Assembly (NCBI GenBank): GCA_028875075.1
Contig: JAPPGF010000006.1
Coordinates: forward strand, 62,001 to 126,000
DNA length: 64,000 nt
Direction: 5' to 3'
Source: Gemmatimonadota bacterium
GTDB lineage: Bacteria > Gemmatimonadota > Gemmatimonadetes > Longimicrobiales > Gaopeijiaceae
This document shows positions 51,748 through 61,297 of the stretch, piece by piece; position 1 is the stretch's first letter; every line of letters begins with the position of its first letter. The notes below the pieces were generated by a model that made no database searches, was not told where the DNA came from, and saw only the letters and a list, made by a program, of their open reading frames with translations. A program made the translations under genes and the position numbers.

Positions 51748-52530
51748 TCAATCCGGAGGCGACACCCCGCCGTCGAGCACCTTACGAAGCAACTGGAAGT
51801 CCTCCCAGGTGGCGCGCGTCCAGCCCGCATTCCGCAGCAGCGCCGCCGGATGGTAGGTGCACACGAGGGGGATGTCGCGGTAACTGTACACTCTGCCGCG
51901 GAGCTTACCAAGAGGCGCCTCCGATCCCGCCAGCCACTGCGCCGCGAACCTGCCGGTGGCGAGCAGGACCTCCGGTGCCACGACCTCGATCTGACGCTCG
52001 AGGATAGGACGGCACGCCTCGATCTCGTCGGGAAGCGGATCGCGGTTTCCCGGGGGCCGGCACTTGAGAACGTTGCAGATATAGACGGACTCCTCGCGCG
52101 ACAGATCGATCGTCATCAGGAGAAGGTCGAGCAGCCGCCCGGCCGCCCCCACGAACGGAAGCCCCGTCTCGTCCTCGTTCTTGCCCGGCGCCTCGCCCAC
52201 GACCACGACCCGCGCGTCCGGCACACCGTCGTTGAAGACCACCTGCTTGCGGGTCCTCGAGAGCCCGCAGCGCCGGCAGCCGGAGACGAGGTCCTTCAGC
52301 GGAGCGTGGTCCGTGGGGAGCGTGGGCAGTTCGCGGCCGCCCACGAGCCCCTCGGTCTCGGCGGAGGCCACCCCCCTTCCCGCCGGCCTGGCCAGCGCTT
52401 CCAGGAGCTCGTCGCGCCCGGACGACTGCAGGAAGACGGGCGGCGCACCCAGCTCCTGGCGCTGACGGAACAGGCGCGAGACGAGGACCCGCAGCTCCCC
52501 GCCCGCCTCGTCCTCCGCGGCGTCCCTCAC
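51748..52530 (-). CDS. Uracil-DNA glycosylase, family 4 (Fe-S type)
   Basis: The enzyme removes uracil from DNA. Family-4 features are seen: Fe-S ligands Cys85 and Cys88 (CRRC), Cys157 and Cys173; motif GEAPGKNEDETGLPFVG with the catalytic region; and TYHPAALLR. The N-terminal 75 residues are an extra charged stretch common in longer members. GTG 52530 shares four bases with the coaBC stop. Confidence 0.93.
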   Translation of the reverse strand: MRDAAEDEAGGELRVLVSRLFRQRQELGAPPVFLQSSGRDELLEALARPAGRGVASAETEGLVGGRELPTLPTDHAPLKDLVSGCRRCGLSRTRKQVVFNDGVPDARVVVVGEAPGKNEDETGLPFVGAAGRLLDLLLMTIDLSREESVYICNVLKCRPPGNRDPLPDEIEACRPILERQIEVVAPEVLLATGRFAAQWLAGSEAPLGKLRGRVYSYRDIPLVCTYHPAALLRNAGWTRATWEDFQLLRKVLDGGVSPPD

Positions 52531-53762
52531 CGCTTCTCCAGGAGCGCCTGCACCCGGTCCAGGACCGCCTCGGCCAACGCCTCCTTGTCCATCAGGGGGA
52601 GCGCCTCCACGGATCCCTCCCCGTCGACCAGCGTGACCCGGTTGGCGTCGGCCTCGAGCCCGACGCCCGCCTCGCCCGCCCGGTTCGCGACGACCAGGTC
52701 GAACCCCTTGGCGACGAGCTTCTTCTTCGCGTTCTCGACCAATGCCTCCGTCTCGAGGGCGAACCCCACGACCCGGGCGCCCGGCTTGCGCGCGGCCCGC
52801 GTCTCTTGCGCCACGTCCGGGTTGGCCACGAGCTCGAGCCCGAGCGCGCTACGGCCCTCCCGCTTCACCTTGGCCGCCGACTGGGACTCCGGTCGGAAAT
52901 CCGCCACGGCGGCGGCAAAGAGCACGACGTCGGCCTGCCCGATCCTCGACGCCACGGCGTCCAGCATCTCGAGGCCGCTCTCCACCCGGACCACGACGGC
53001 GCCGGTCGGAGGCGGCAGCGCGACCGGGCCGCTCACCAGGGTCACGCGAGCGCCGCGGCGCCACGCGGCCTCGGCCAGGGCGTGGCCCGTCCTGCCGGAC
53101 GAACGGTTGCCGACGAAACGCACCGGGTCCAGCGCCTCGCGCGTGGGGCCTGACGTGACCAGCACGTCCGTCCCCTCGAATGCCTTGCTCGCGCCGAGCG
53201 CGCGACCCACGTGCTGGACGATCGCGGGGGGCTCGAGCATTCGCCCCGGGCCGTCCCCCTCGCCCGCCGCCAACGCCCCCGTTTCGGGACCCGCGATACG
53301 ATAGCCCAGGACGTCACGGCAGTGTGCCAGGTTCCGCTGGACCTGGACATGCGCGAACATGCGGTCGTTCATGGCAGGGCAGAACACGACCGGTGCGCGC
53401 GTCGCGAGGAGCGTCGTCGTGAGCAGGTCGTCGGCACGGCCCTGGGCGGCCCGCGCCAACAGGTCGGCGGTGGCGGGCGCCACGGCCACCGCGTCCGCCT
53501 CCTGTCCGAGCCGCACATGGAGCGCCGCGCCTTCCGCGCTGAACATGTCGGTCAGGACCGGGCGCCCGGTCACTCCCTCGAAGGAGAGCGCCCCCACGAA
53601 GTGCTGGGCGGCTCTGGTCGCGATCACGTCGACGTCGGCGCCCAGCCGGGTGAGGTCACGCGCGACCTGCACCGCCTTGTAGGCGGCGACGCCGCCGCTC
53701 ACGCCCAGGACGACACGCCGCCCCTGCCACGGGGGCCGCGGCGACAGCGCCGGCGAGTTCAC
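52527..53762 (-). CDS. coaBC: Bifunctional phosphopantothenoylcysteine decarboxylase/synthetase
   Basis: CoaBC carries out two steps of coenzyme A synthesis. The N-terminal flavoprotein half has GVSGGVAAYKA, the catalytic His region ALHVRLG and PAMNDRM; the C-terminal CoaB half has VTSGPTREALDPVRF, NRSSGRTGHALAEAA and AAAVADFRP with a Lys after it. The length of 411 residues is normal. GTG 53762 lies 19 bases after rpoZ. The order gmk-rpoZ-coaBC is conserved in many bacteria. Confidence 0.96.
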   Translation of the reverse strand: MNSPALSPRPPWQGRRVVLGVSGGVAAYKAVQVARDLTRLGADVDVIATRAAQHFVGALSFEGVTGRPVLTDMFSAEGAALHVRLGQEADAVAVAPATADLLARAAQGRADDLLTTTLLATRAPVVFCPAMNDRMFAHVQVQRNLAHCRDVLGYRIAGPETGALAAGEGDGPGRMLEPPAIVQHVGRALGASKAFEGTDVLVTSGPTREALDPVRFVGNRSSGRTGHALAEAAWRRGARVTLVSGPVALPPPTGAVVVRVESGLEMLDAVASRIGQADVVLFAAAVADFRPESQSAAKVKREGRSALGLELVANPDVAQETRAARKPGARVVGFALETEALVENAKKKLVAKGFDLVVANRAGEAGVGLEADANRVTLVDGEGSVEALPLMDKEALAEAVLDRVQALLEKR

Positions 53763-53781
53763 CGGGAAGGGCTCCGTCCCG

Positions 53782-54006
53782 TCAGATCTCCGACTCCTCC
53801 CGCCGCCGGCGCTTGACCAGACGGAATTCGATCTGGTTCGAGATCAGCGCCTCGAGAGCGCGTGTCGTGAGCTTCTTCTCCTCTCCGATGGGCAGCGTCT
53901 GGCGTGGCAGCGAGTTCAGCTCGCGGGCGTATTTGGCGGATACCAGCACGCCCAGGTACTTGCTGCCGGTCGTGGCGGCGACGTCGTCGGGGGTAAACAC
54001 GTGCAT
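53782..54006 (-). CDS. rpoZ: RNA polymerase omega subunit
   Basis: The 74-residue protein has the omega pattern KYLGVLVSAKYARELN and EKKLTTRALEALISNQIEF. Omega helps fold the beta-prime subunit. Its place between gmk and coaBC is the standard neighbourhood. ATG 54006 has AGAGG upstream. The basic tail KRRRREE is typical of some phyla. Confidence 0.93.
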   Translation of the reverse strand: MHVFTPDDVAATTGSKYLGVLVSAKYARELNSLPRQTLPIGEEKKLTTRALEALISNQIEFRLVKRRRREESEI

Positions 54007-54051
54007 TGGCCTTGCCTCTGCTTCTTGGGGACGCTGTAGCGTGGCGCCCGC

Positions 54052-54723
54052 TCAGGCGCCCACGTTCTGAAACCGCTCCTCCAATACCCGGTCGATCTGC
54101 GAGGTCAGCTGGGCGATCATGAGCGCCACGTCCGCGCCCTTGCGCGCGCCGCCGGCACGGGCCACCCGGCGCACCTCCGCGACCGCGCGCGCCAGATCGT
54201 CGTTGACGACGACGTGGTCGAACTCCGCGGCCCGGAGCAGCTCCTCGCGCGCGGAGCGCAGCCTCCTGACCACCTCGTCGTCGGCCTCGGTCCCCCGCCG
54301 CCTCAGGCGGGAGACGAGCACTTCCGCCGACGGGGGAATCACGAACACCAGCAGGGCTCCGGGGAAGTTCGCGCGGATCTGGCGCGCGCCCTGCACATCG
54401 ATGTCCAGGACGACGAACTCACCGCGTCCGGCGGCCTCCTCCAGCGCACGGCGTGGTGTCCCGTAGAGGTTCCCGTGCACCTCGGCCCACTCGGCGAACT
54501 CGCCCCTCTGCGCCCGTTCCTCGAACTGGCGGCGCTCCATGAACTCGTAGTCCATGCCGTTGCGCTCGCCCTTGCGCGGCGCGCGCGTCGTGGCCGATAC
54601 GGAGAAGACGAACTCGCCCGTGCCCTCGACCAGCCGGTGGGCGATCGTCGTCTTGCCCGTTCCGCTCGGTGCGGCCAGCACGACAGGCTGCGCCCTCCCC
54701 GCCCCGGCGCTCACGGGGAACAT
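54052..54723 (-). CDS. gmk: Guanylate kinase
   Basis: Gmk phosphorylates GMP. The 223-residue protein has the P-loop APSGTGKTT, SVSATTRAPRKGE, the GMP-binding MDYEFM, EVHGNLYGTP and VLDIDVQGA. ATG 54723 follows yicC by 79 bases. It is complete and ordinary. Confidence 0.97.
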   Translation of the reverse strand: MFPVSAGAGRAQPVVLAAPSGTGKTTIAHRLVEGTGEFVFSVSATTRAPRKGERNGMDYEFMERRQFEERAQRGEFAEWAEVHGNLYGTPRRALEEAAGRGEFVVLDIDVQGARQIRANFPGALLVFVIPPSAEVLVSRLRRRGTEADDEVVRRLRSAREELLRAAEFDHVVVNDDLARAVAEVRRVARAGGARKGADVALMIAQLTSQIDRVLEERFQNVGA

Positions 54724-54802
54724 CCCCCGGGTGCGCCCCCTGCATCCGCAAGCAGGACGGACGGCGGGCCGAGGCGCCGGCGCGGACCCGGTCCCAGGCG
54801 AT

Positions 54803-55684
54803 TCACTCGACGTTCTCCAGCTGCTCCCGCAACCGTTCGATCTCCTCCTTGATGGCCATGGCCGCCCGCGCGATCGCGAGGTCGTTGGCCTTGGCTCCGA
54901 TCGTGTTGGCTTCGCGTTGCATCTCCTGCACGAGGAAGCCGAGCCGCTTGCCCACCGGCTCGTACCGGGGCGCCGCCAGCGTCTCGCGGAAATGCTCGAC
55001 GTGGGCGCGAAAGCGCACGAGCTCCTCGTTGATGTCCCACTTCTCCGCGAGATAGGCGATCTCGCGCGCCAGCCGCTCCTCGTCCGTGCTCTCCTCGGCG
55101 GTCAGCTCCCTGACGGCCGCCCGCAGCCGGTCTCGCTCGGCCGCGAGCCTCGCCGGAGCCCGCTCCCTCACCCGCTCGAGGCCTTGCTCGATCGCCCCGA
55201 GCCGCTCGAGGAGGTCCTCGGCCAGTCGGCTCCCCTCGCTCTCGCGCGTCGCCACCAGGGAGTGCACGGCCTCCTCGGTGACCCCGCGCACGGCTTCGGG
55301 GTCCACGTCCACCGCCGCGGGCGCCCGGAAGACCCCGCCCAGGCGCACGACGTCGCCCACGTCCACGTCCCCCGCGAGCCCCAGCTCCTGCCTGAGCCGC
55401 CGGATCAGGTCGCGGTAATGGAGCGCCCGGTCGAGATCCAGTGCGGGCAGCGCGGCGGCCCCCCGCTCGCCGCCGTGCTCCACGAAGAGCTGGTAGCTCA
55501 CGTGCCCGCGGGCAATCCGCGGACGGATCCAGCTCTGGATGTCCGCCTCGAGCCGGTCGAAGCCGTGCGGCGTCCGCAGGCTCGCGTTGAAGTGCCGGTG
55601 GTTCACCGTCCTGATCTCGACCCGGAGACGGCCGGCGGGTGTAACCCGCTCCGCCTCGCCCCAGCCGGTCATGCTCCGGATCAT
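54803..55684 (-). CDS. yicC: YicC family endoribonuclease
   Basis: The 293-residue protein has the YicC_N opening MIRSMTGWGEAER, the EIRTVNHRHFNASLR segment, and the DUF1732 C-terminal motif KRLGFLVQEMQREANTIGAKAND. E. coli YicC is reported to cut RNA (RyhB) and the related YloC is a nuclease. ATG 55684 has GGGAG upstream. It is normally next to gmk, as here. Confidence 0.94.
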   Translation of the reverse strand: MIRSMTGWGEAERVTPAGRLRVEIRTVNHRHFNASLRTPHGFDRLEADIQSWIRPRIARGHVSYQLFVEHGGERGAAALPALDLDRALHYRDLIRRLRQELGLAGDVDVGDVVRLGGVFRAPAAVDVDPEAVRGVTEEAVHSLVATRESEGSRLAEDLLERLGAIEQGLERVRERAPARLAAERDRLRAAVRELTAEESTDEERLAREIAYLAEKWDINEELVRFRAHVEHFRETLAAPRYEPVGKRLGFLVQEMQREANTIGAKANDLAIARAAMAIKEEIERLREQLENVE

Positions 55685-55799
55685 CGCGCTCCCGTCTCCC
55701 GGTGGCCCGCGGCCAGTGGCCGAGCGAACCAACCTAACCGGGCTCGGACCCGGCGGGGAGGGCTCCGTCCCGGCCGGCAGCGCCGCCGCCCGGGACGCT

Positions 55800-57659
55800 C
55801 TAGTCAAACAGCGTCCAGCGAATGCCGTAGATGCTCCTGGTGAGCGGGAGGCCGCGCCCCGGGAAATCCCGGTTGTTCCTGCGGATCGTGAAGTTGTCCC
55901 AGGCCACGAAGAGCCGGAACGTCTGGACGCGCACCTGTATGAATGCGAACCAACTCTGGTAGAATGGCGCGGTCGCGAGGCTGCCCGCGGCGCCGGGCTC
56001 CTCGACCGGCACGGGCATCGGATCCCTCCCTTCGGCGCCGATCGTGGCCCAGATCTCCAGGTTGCCGCTGGGATAGAAGACGTCGTGGAAGGTGATGGCG
56101 GCCTGGTAGCTGCGCCTTGGCAGGTAGCGGGCAGGCTCGTCCCAGAGCGTCAGCGCGCCGGTGAGGGCGAAGCCGTCAGAGACGAAAGGGACCCTGGTGC
56201 GCGCGAAGAGCTCCAACCCCGTCCGCTCGATCCCGTCCAGGACGGCCCCCTCGCGGTCCATCGGCAGCCCGAGCACAGGGAGGCTGTCCGTCTCGAGGCT
56301 CACGCGCGCGGCAGCCAGCTCGACGCCCGCCCACTGGAAGCGCGCCCCCCAGCGAGTCGCGCGACGCTCATGGAAGCGGAGCGCGGCCGGACTCGGAGGC
56401 GGCTCGACGTCGGGCGGCGCGGCCGGATCCGGAGACTCGGGGGGCAGCGGATAGAGCGGCGCCCCCTTCGTGCCCTCCTCCCAATTGCCGAAGGCCGAGA
56501 GTCCGAGTACGGGACGAGTCCAGGCCCGGAGGCGCGAGAGCCCCACCCCCTCCCCGTCCCAGCGCTCCCGCGAGGTCTCGGCGTTCACGCCGCCCCAGCG
56601 CGGCAGTTCCGCGCTCACCGACAGGTCGCCCGAGACCGACGGCAGGTCCCCGCCACCGAACAGACGGAGCCCGGCGCTGGCTCGTACGGGTCCGTGGGCA
56701 AGGTCCGCGGCCAGCCCGTGTTGCCGCCGGGAGCGGTCGACAGGGAGCCGCTCCTCCCGCGCGAGTCCCTCCAGGCTCGAGGCGCCCGAGAATCCCTGGA
56801 CCACGAGCTGGGGCGCGGGCCGCCAGCGGGCGCGCACGACCCAGTCGACGCGACTGCCCTCCCCCGGGTATCCGTCGATCGCCGCCCCCGACCTCTTCCG
56901 GCGCCACTCCGCCGTGACCGCGAAGTCTTCGCCCCAGTGGCGCCTGTAGCGCAGCCACGCGCCCGTGCGCGTCGCCTCCTCCTGGTTGGGGCCGTCCGTG
57001 TCGACGCGGTCGAATGCCAGGGCGAGGCTCCCGCCCAGAGCCCGCGGGTGCAGGAACGTGGCGCGGAAGAAGTTCGTGTCGAGGTCGCCCGTCCCCGCTT
57101 CGACGAGGGAGGTGGGGCGAGGCTCTTCGCCGTCGCGCAGGCTCGTCAGCTCGATGCGGAGCTCTCCCGGATGGCGCTCGACGCGGACGCGCTCGACGCC
57201 CCCGAGCCCGATCCGGGAGAGGTCGGCGACCGAGCCATCCAGCGGGACGCGCTCGAATCCGTCCCAATAGACGCGCACGCCGCCGCCGCCGAGTCCGTAG
57301 GCCGTGAGGGCCTGCGGCGCCCCGTAGTCGCCGCCGCGCAGTCGCACCGCGCCGGGCACCTGGGCGAGCAGGTCGGCGAGCGAGAGGCCCCGCATCGCGA
57401 TCAGGTCCTCGCGCTCGAAGAGCCAGACCGCGGTGGCGAAGCCGACCGGAGCGCGACCGTCGAGTTCGGGCACCACGCTGACCGCCAACGAGTCGGGCAC
57501 CGAGTCGGCCGCGAGCGGGCCGGGTAGCGAATCCGGGGCGAGGACGGCGACGGTGTCGGGGAGCGCGAGCGTGTCCGCCGGGGGCTGCTGCGCAGCGGCG
57601 GCGGAGCGCAGAAAGGAGGCCGCGGCCAGACAGGCCGCGACCGCCCGGCCGAGTCTCAC
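55800..57659 (-). CDS. Plug-domain outer-membrane beta-barrel protein
   Basis: The 619-residue protein begins with a signal peptide (about 1-26, ending AAAAQQ), then an Ala/Asp/Pro-rich stretch, then a TonB-receptor plug-like domain (LADLLAQVPGAVRLRGGDYG, about 100-175). The rest is a series of alternating strands like a beta-barrel, ending in Trp-Thr-Leu-Phe-Asp, close to the aromatic end of outer-membrane proteins. No TonB box was identified. The ligand is unknown. GTG 57659 shares four bases with the pepA stop. Confidence 0.78.
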   Translation of the reverse strand: MRLGRAVAACLAAASFLRSAAAAQQPPADTLALPDTVAVLAPDSLPGPLAADSVPDSLAVSVVPELDGRAPVGFATAVWLFEREDLIAMRGLSLADLLAQVPGAVRLRGGDYGAPQALTAYGLGGGGVRVYWDGFERVPLDGSVADLSRIGLGGVERVRVERHPGELRIELTSLRDGEEPRPTSLVEAGTGDLDTNFFRATFLHPRALGGSLALAFDRVDTDGPNQEEATRTGAWLRYRRHWGEDFAVTAEWRRKRSGAAIDGYPGEGSRVDWVVRARWRPAPQLVVQGFSGASSLEGLAREERLPVDRSRRQHGLAADLAHGPVRASAGLRLFGGGDLPSVSGDLSVSAELPRWGGVNAETSRERWDGEGVGLSRLRAWTRPVLGLSAFGNWEEGTKGAPLYPLPPESPDPAAPPDVEPPPSPAALRFHERRATRWGARFQWAGVELAAARVSLETDSLPVLGLPMDREGAVLDGIERTGLELFARTRVPFVSDGFALTGALTLWDEPARYLPRRSYQAAITFHDVFYPSGNLEIWATIGAEGRDPMPVPVEEPGAAGSLATAPFYQSWFAFIQVRVQTFRLFVAWDNFTIRRNNRDFPGRGLPLTRSIYGIRWTLFD

Positions 57660-59155
57660 GCCACTCGGCCCCGAAGCCACTCCACCAGAAGCCTGACCGG
57701 TACGCCGTACGCGCCCTTGCGCTGATACGGCAACGGCTCGGTCCCGTAGGCCGTCCCCGCGATGTCCAGATGCGCCCACGGTACGTCCCCCGCGAACTCG
57801 CGCAGGAACCACGCGGCCGTGATGGTGCCCGCCTCGCGTCCGCCGACGTTCATCATGTCGGCCACCTCGCTCTTGAGCTGCTTCCTGTACTCGCTCCAAA
57901 GCGGCAGCGGCCAGCAGCGCTCGCCCGCGAGCTCGCCCGCGCCGAGCAGCGCCTGGACGAGCTCGTCGTCGGTGCCCAGCACGGCTGTCGCATGGCGGCC
58001 GAGCGCAACCACGACCGCGCCGGTCAACGTCGCCGCGTCGACGATCGCGGCGGCCCCCAGCTCCTTGGCATAGTCGAGCGCGTCGGCCAGGATCAGCCTG
58101 CCTTCGGCGTCCGTGTTGATCACCTCCACGGTCCTGCCGCCGCGCGTCTGGATCACGTCGCCCGGCTTGACCGCCTCCCCGGAGATGAGGTTCTCGGTGG
58201 AGGGGACGAGACCCACCACGTTCAGGGGGAGGTCGAGGTCGGCCGCGGCGCGGAGCGCCCCCATCACGGCCGCGCCGCCGGACATGTCGAACTTCATCTC
58301 CTCCATGCCGAGCGCCGGCTTGATCGAGATCCCCCCGGCGTCGAACGTGAGGCCCTTCCCCACGAGCGCCACCCAGGGCCCCTCCGTTCCGCCGCCCCGG
58401 TGACGCAGCACGATGAAGCGGGCCTCCTGCGCCGAGCCCTGATTGACGGCAAGCAGGGCGTGCATCCGCTCCTCGCGGATCCGCTCCATCCCGAGGACCT
58501 CGACCTCGAGGCCCACCTCGCGGGCCATCGATTCCGCCGCGACCCCGAGGTGCGCGGGCGTTGCGATGTTGCCGGGCCGCGACTGGAGGGTCCGCGCGAA
58601 GTTCTGGCCGTCGGCCAGGGCGCGACCGACCGCGAGGCCCGCCTCGGCGGCCGTGCGGTGCCCGGCCTCGATCACCAGATCGACGGCACTCACTCGGGTC
58701 CTGGGACCCGCGTCGGGCTCGAGCGCGGCGCTCCTCAGTTCCTCGAAACGCCACGCCGCCAGGAGCGCGCCTTCCGCCGTGGCCTGCACGGCGAGGGCAG
58801 CGTCCAGCCCGCCCGGGTGGACGACAATCGTGCAGGCCTCGAGTTCCCGTTCCTCGGCGGCCCGCACCGCGCGCGCCGCGAAGCGGCGAAGGGCCTCCGC
58901 GTTCCAATCCTCGCTCTTGCCGACGCCGATCAGGGCCACGCGGGCGGGACCCTCGGCCAGAGCGGTATGGACGACCACGACGTGGCCTGCGCGCCCGCGC
59001 ACGTCCCGGCGCGCAGGGCCGATCGCCTCCAGCAACGGCTCCGGAAGGGCCGCCCACGCGGTCCCGGGGTCGCTCTCGGAGACCGCCACCGCAAGCAGCT
59101 CGGCACAGTACCCGGCGGGCTCGTCGGAGCGCACCAGCCGGACGTCCACCGTCAC
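57656..59155 (-). CDS. pepA: Leucyl aminopeptidase (M17)
   Basis: PepA is a two-metal cytosolic aminopeptidase. The 499-residue protein has [16 protein letters not shown] (Lys and Asp), the family signature [10 protein letters not shown], and a C-terminal domain ending [16 protein letters not shown] 59155 shares four bases with the icd stop, so icd, pepA and the barrel gene are coupled in a chain. A second GTG two codons later is possible. Confidence 0.95.
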   Translation of the reverse strand: MTVDVRLVRSDEPAGYCAELLAVAVSESDPGTAWAALPEPLLEAIGPARRDVRGRAGHVVVVHTALAEGPARVALIGVGKSEDWNAEALRRFAARAVRAAEERELEACTIVVHPGGLDAALAVQATAEGALLAAWRFEELRSAALEPDAGPRTRVSAVDLVIEAGHRTAAEAGLAVGRALADGQNFARTLQSRPGNIATPAHLGVAAESMAREVGLEVEVLGMERIREERMHALLAVNQGSAQEARFIVLRHRGGGTEGPWVALVGKGLTFDAGGISIKPALGMEEMKFDMSGGAAVMGALRAAADLDLPLNVVGLVPSTENLISGEAVKPGDVIQTRGGRTVEVINTDAEGRLILADALDYAKELGAAAIVDAATLTGAVVVALGRHATAVLGTDDELVQALLGAGELAGERCWPLPLWSEYRKQLKSEVADMMNVGGREAGTITAAWFLREFAGDVPWAHLDIAGTAYGTEPLPYQRKGAYGVPVRLLVEWLRGRVA

Positions 59156-60396
59156 CGGCCCATGTACGCGATCACGGCCTCGCCGAACCCGGACGTGGAC
59201 ACCTTGTGCGCGCCGAGCATCTGGCGCTCGAGGTCGTAGGTGACCTGCTTCGCGCCGATCGCGCCCTCGAGCCCCCGCACCACCCTGTCGGCCGCATCCT
59301 GCCACCCCAGGTGCTCGAGCATCATGACCGCCGACAAGATCAATGATCCCGGATTCACCATGTCCTTGCCCGCGTACTTGGGCGCGGTCCCGTGCGTCGC
59401 CTCGAAGTTCGCGATCTCATCGCTCATGTTGGCGCCGGGCGCCATCCCGAGCCCGCCCACCTGGGCGGCGCATGCGTCCGACAGGTAGTCGCCGTTCAGG
59501 TTGGGAGTGGCGAACATCGAGTACTCGTCCGGACGCAGGAGCACCTGCTGGAAGATCGAGTCGGCTATGCGGTCGTTGACGAGCACCTTGCCTTCGCTGC
59601 TCTCGCCGTCGGCCAGCTCGTCCTCCGTGACGATCCGGTCGCGGAAGCGCTCCCTGGCAAGTTCGTAGCCCCAGTCACGGAACGCCCCCTCGGTGAACTT
59701 CATGATGTTGCCCTTGTGCACCAGCGTCAGGGTGGAGCGCCCCCGGCTGATGGCGTAGCGAAGCGCGCGCTCGACGTGCCGTTTCGTGCCGAATGGGCTG
59801 ATCGGCTTGACCCCGATGCCCGCCGCCTCGCGGATGTTCCTCACGCCCATCCCGTCGATCATGAAGCGGCGCACACTCTCGGCTTCCTGCGACCCGGAGG
59901 CCCACTCGATCCCCGCGTAAACGTCCTCGGTGTTCTCGCGGAAGATGACCACGTCGAGCCTCTCCGGCTCCTTCATGGGCGAAGGAACGCCCTTGATCCA
60001 TCGCACCGGACGGACGCAGGAGAAGAGGTCCAGCCGCTGCCGGAGCGCCACGTTGAGCGAGCGGATGCCCCCTCCGATCGGGGTCGTGAGTGGTCCCTTG
60101 ATGGACACCTTGAACTCGCGCATCGCCTCGAGCGTCTCGCCCGGCAGCCACTCGCCCGTCCGCCGCTTCGCCTTCTCGCCGGCCAGGATCTCCATCCAGG
60201 CGATGGCGCGCTCACCGTCATAGGTCTGCTTCACGGCGGCGTCCACGACGGCCTGCGTCGCGCGCCAGACGTCGGGACCGATACCGTCCCCCTCGATGTA
60301 GGGCACGATAGGCCGGCTCGGGACCCGGATGAGTCCCTCCTCGTACTCGATCCTCTCGCCGTCCGCCGGGACGGTGGTATGCCGATATGAAACCAT
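59152..60396 (-). CDS. icd: Isocitrate dehydrogenase, NADP-type
   Basis: Icd makes 2-oxoglutarate and NADPH in the TCA cycle. The 414-residue protein matches E. coli Icd closely: [12 protein letters not shown] with the phosphorylatable Ser, [35 protein letters not shown] and [14 protein letters not shown], whose Lys-Tyr pair is the NADP+ determinant. ATG 60396 has GGGAG upstream and matches the family start better than the longer frame. A promoter lies about 140 bases upstream. Confidence 0.96.
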   Translation of the reverse strand: MVSYRHTTVPADGERIEYEEGLIRVPSRPIVPYIEGDGIGPDVWRATQAVVDAAVKQTYDGERAIAWMEILAGEKAKRRTGEWLPGETLEAMREFKVSIKGPLTTPIGGGIRSLNVALRQRLDLFSCVRPVRWIKGVPSPMKEPERLDVVIFRENTEDVYAGIEWASGSQEAESVRRFMIDGMGVRNIREAAGIGVKPISPFGTKRHVERALRYAISRGRSTLTLVHKGNIMKFTEGAFRDWGYELARERFRDRIVTEDELADGESSEGKVLVNDRIADSIFQQVLLRPDEYSMFATPNLNGDYLSDACAAQVGGLGMAPGANMSDEIANFEATHGTAPKYAGKDMVNPGSLILSAVMMLEHLGWQDAADRVVRGLEGAIGAKQVTYDLERQMLGAHKVSTSGFGEAVIAYMGR

Positions 60397-60839
60397 CTGC
60401 CGGGCGCTCCCGCAGGTATTTTCTGTAACGCTGGCTCGATGTGGCCCCCCAGGCCTCCGGGCGGCCGCCGGGACACGGGGAACTCGTTGCGGCGAGAGCC
60501 GCGCGGGAACTGGAGACCGTGTCCGGGGCCGCAAGTTAGACCGGGGACCAAGACCGAACAAGTCAGAGTCCGGTCCGGGGACGGGCTAGCCCGAAGCGCG
60601 CTGCGGGACTCCCGCGAGAGGGCAACCCCGGGAGGGGGGCGCGGCGTTCAGACGTGCACGAGAGCGGATCCGTCGGCTCCGCCCACTCTCCGCCGAGCCG
60701 TCCGGAGCCCTCGTGGAACGCACCCCGAACGCCGATATCGGCCGCCCGGACCGGGACAGGAGTGCGCACGTCTGCGGGAAGCCCACAAGGGCGCGCTCCG
60801 GCGCTTCCGGCACGAGGCGACGGGCCTCCCCCGCCCGGC
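60397..60839. other. Non-coding region between icd and the small unknown gene
   Basis: The 443 bases hold the icd promoter and no supported gene; open frames here look like chance in GC-rich DNA. Two perfect 12-base palindromes are present: CGGGCTAGCCCG (60582-60593) and GCCGATATCGGC (60731-60742). No T-tailed terminator was seen. Confidence 0.5.
60533..60561 (-). promoter_or_regulatory. Promoter of icd-pepA-barrel operon
   Basis: TTGTTC at 60561-60556 and TAACTT at 60538-60533 are 17 bases apart on the minus strand. The predicted start near 60526 leaves about 130 bases of leader before the icd ATG. The CGGGCTAGCCCG palindrome lies 20 bases upstream of the -35. Confidence 0.62.
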
Positions 60840-61196
60840 TCAACCGCCGCCTTCCGGCTCGCCTCCGGATTCGGGAAGGGGGTCGACTTCGCTCTCGCGC
60901 TTCGCCACGAGATAACCGGCGCAGTAGGCGCGCAGGGTGGTCTCGAACGTGTTCTCCTCGGAGGCAGCTCGGAGCGCGGCCTCTCCCTCCTCGCGGAGTC
61001 CCGTGGCGAGCCGCCTGAGCCGGTCCGCGAGGTCTGCCACCACCGGATCATCGTAGCCCGAGGCCGGCCGCTCCCCGTGGCGCGTCCGGACTCTTTGGCC
61101 GGGGGGGAAGGCGGGCGGCGCCAGGCGGCCGGCGCGTGCTCCAGTTCCGGATCGAGCAGCGCCGCCTCCTGACCTGCCCTGAGACTCGTCGTGCAT
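60840..61196 (-). CDS. Small protein of unknown function
   Basis: I do not recognise this 118-residue protein. Its first half is Gly/Arg/Pro-rich and probably disordered; residues about 50-100 look helical (VADLADRLRRLATGLREEGE, then SEENTFETTLRAYCAGYLVA). It has one Cys and no obvious catalytic motif. ATG 61196 has GGGAG upstream and its own promoter. The gene lies between surE and icd on the same strand. Confidence 0.6.
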   Translation of the reverse strand: MHDESQGRSGGGAARSGTGARAGRLAPPAFPPGQRVRTRHGERPASGYDDPVVADLADRLRRLATGLREEGEAALRAASEENTFETTLRAYCAGYLVAKRESEVDPLPESGGEPEGGG

Positions 61197-61234
61197 GGCC
61201 GGAACTCCCGTCCCTGACGTGCTTGGCCCGCCCG

Positions 61235-61264
61235 AATATAGGCCCGCCGGACGCCCGTGGCGAA
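61235..61264 (-). promoter_or_regulatory. Promoter of the small unknown gene
   Basis: TTCGCC at 61264-61259 and a near-perfect TATATT at 61240-61235 are 18 bases apart on the minus strand. The predicted leader is about 31 bases. The -35 is weaker than the -10. Confidence 0.55.
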
Positions 61265-61297
61265 GCCCGTAGCCGGCCGGATGCGGGGCGCTGCCCC

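Noticed and set aside
50155-53304. A plus-strand open frame of about 1,049 codons opposite dnaB, udg and coaBC.
   Set aside because: It is the mirror of real genes in high-GC DNA; its composition is Arg/His/Gly/Asp-rich and no domain is seen. The minus-strand genes have full family motifs.
55800-59057. One 1,085-residue protein covering the barrel gene and the pepA region.
   Set aside because: The first 466 codons are the wrong frame of pepA. The true barrel gene starts at GTG 57659, which overlaps the pepA stop and leads into a signal peptide.
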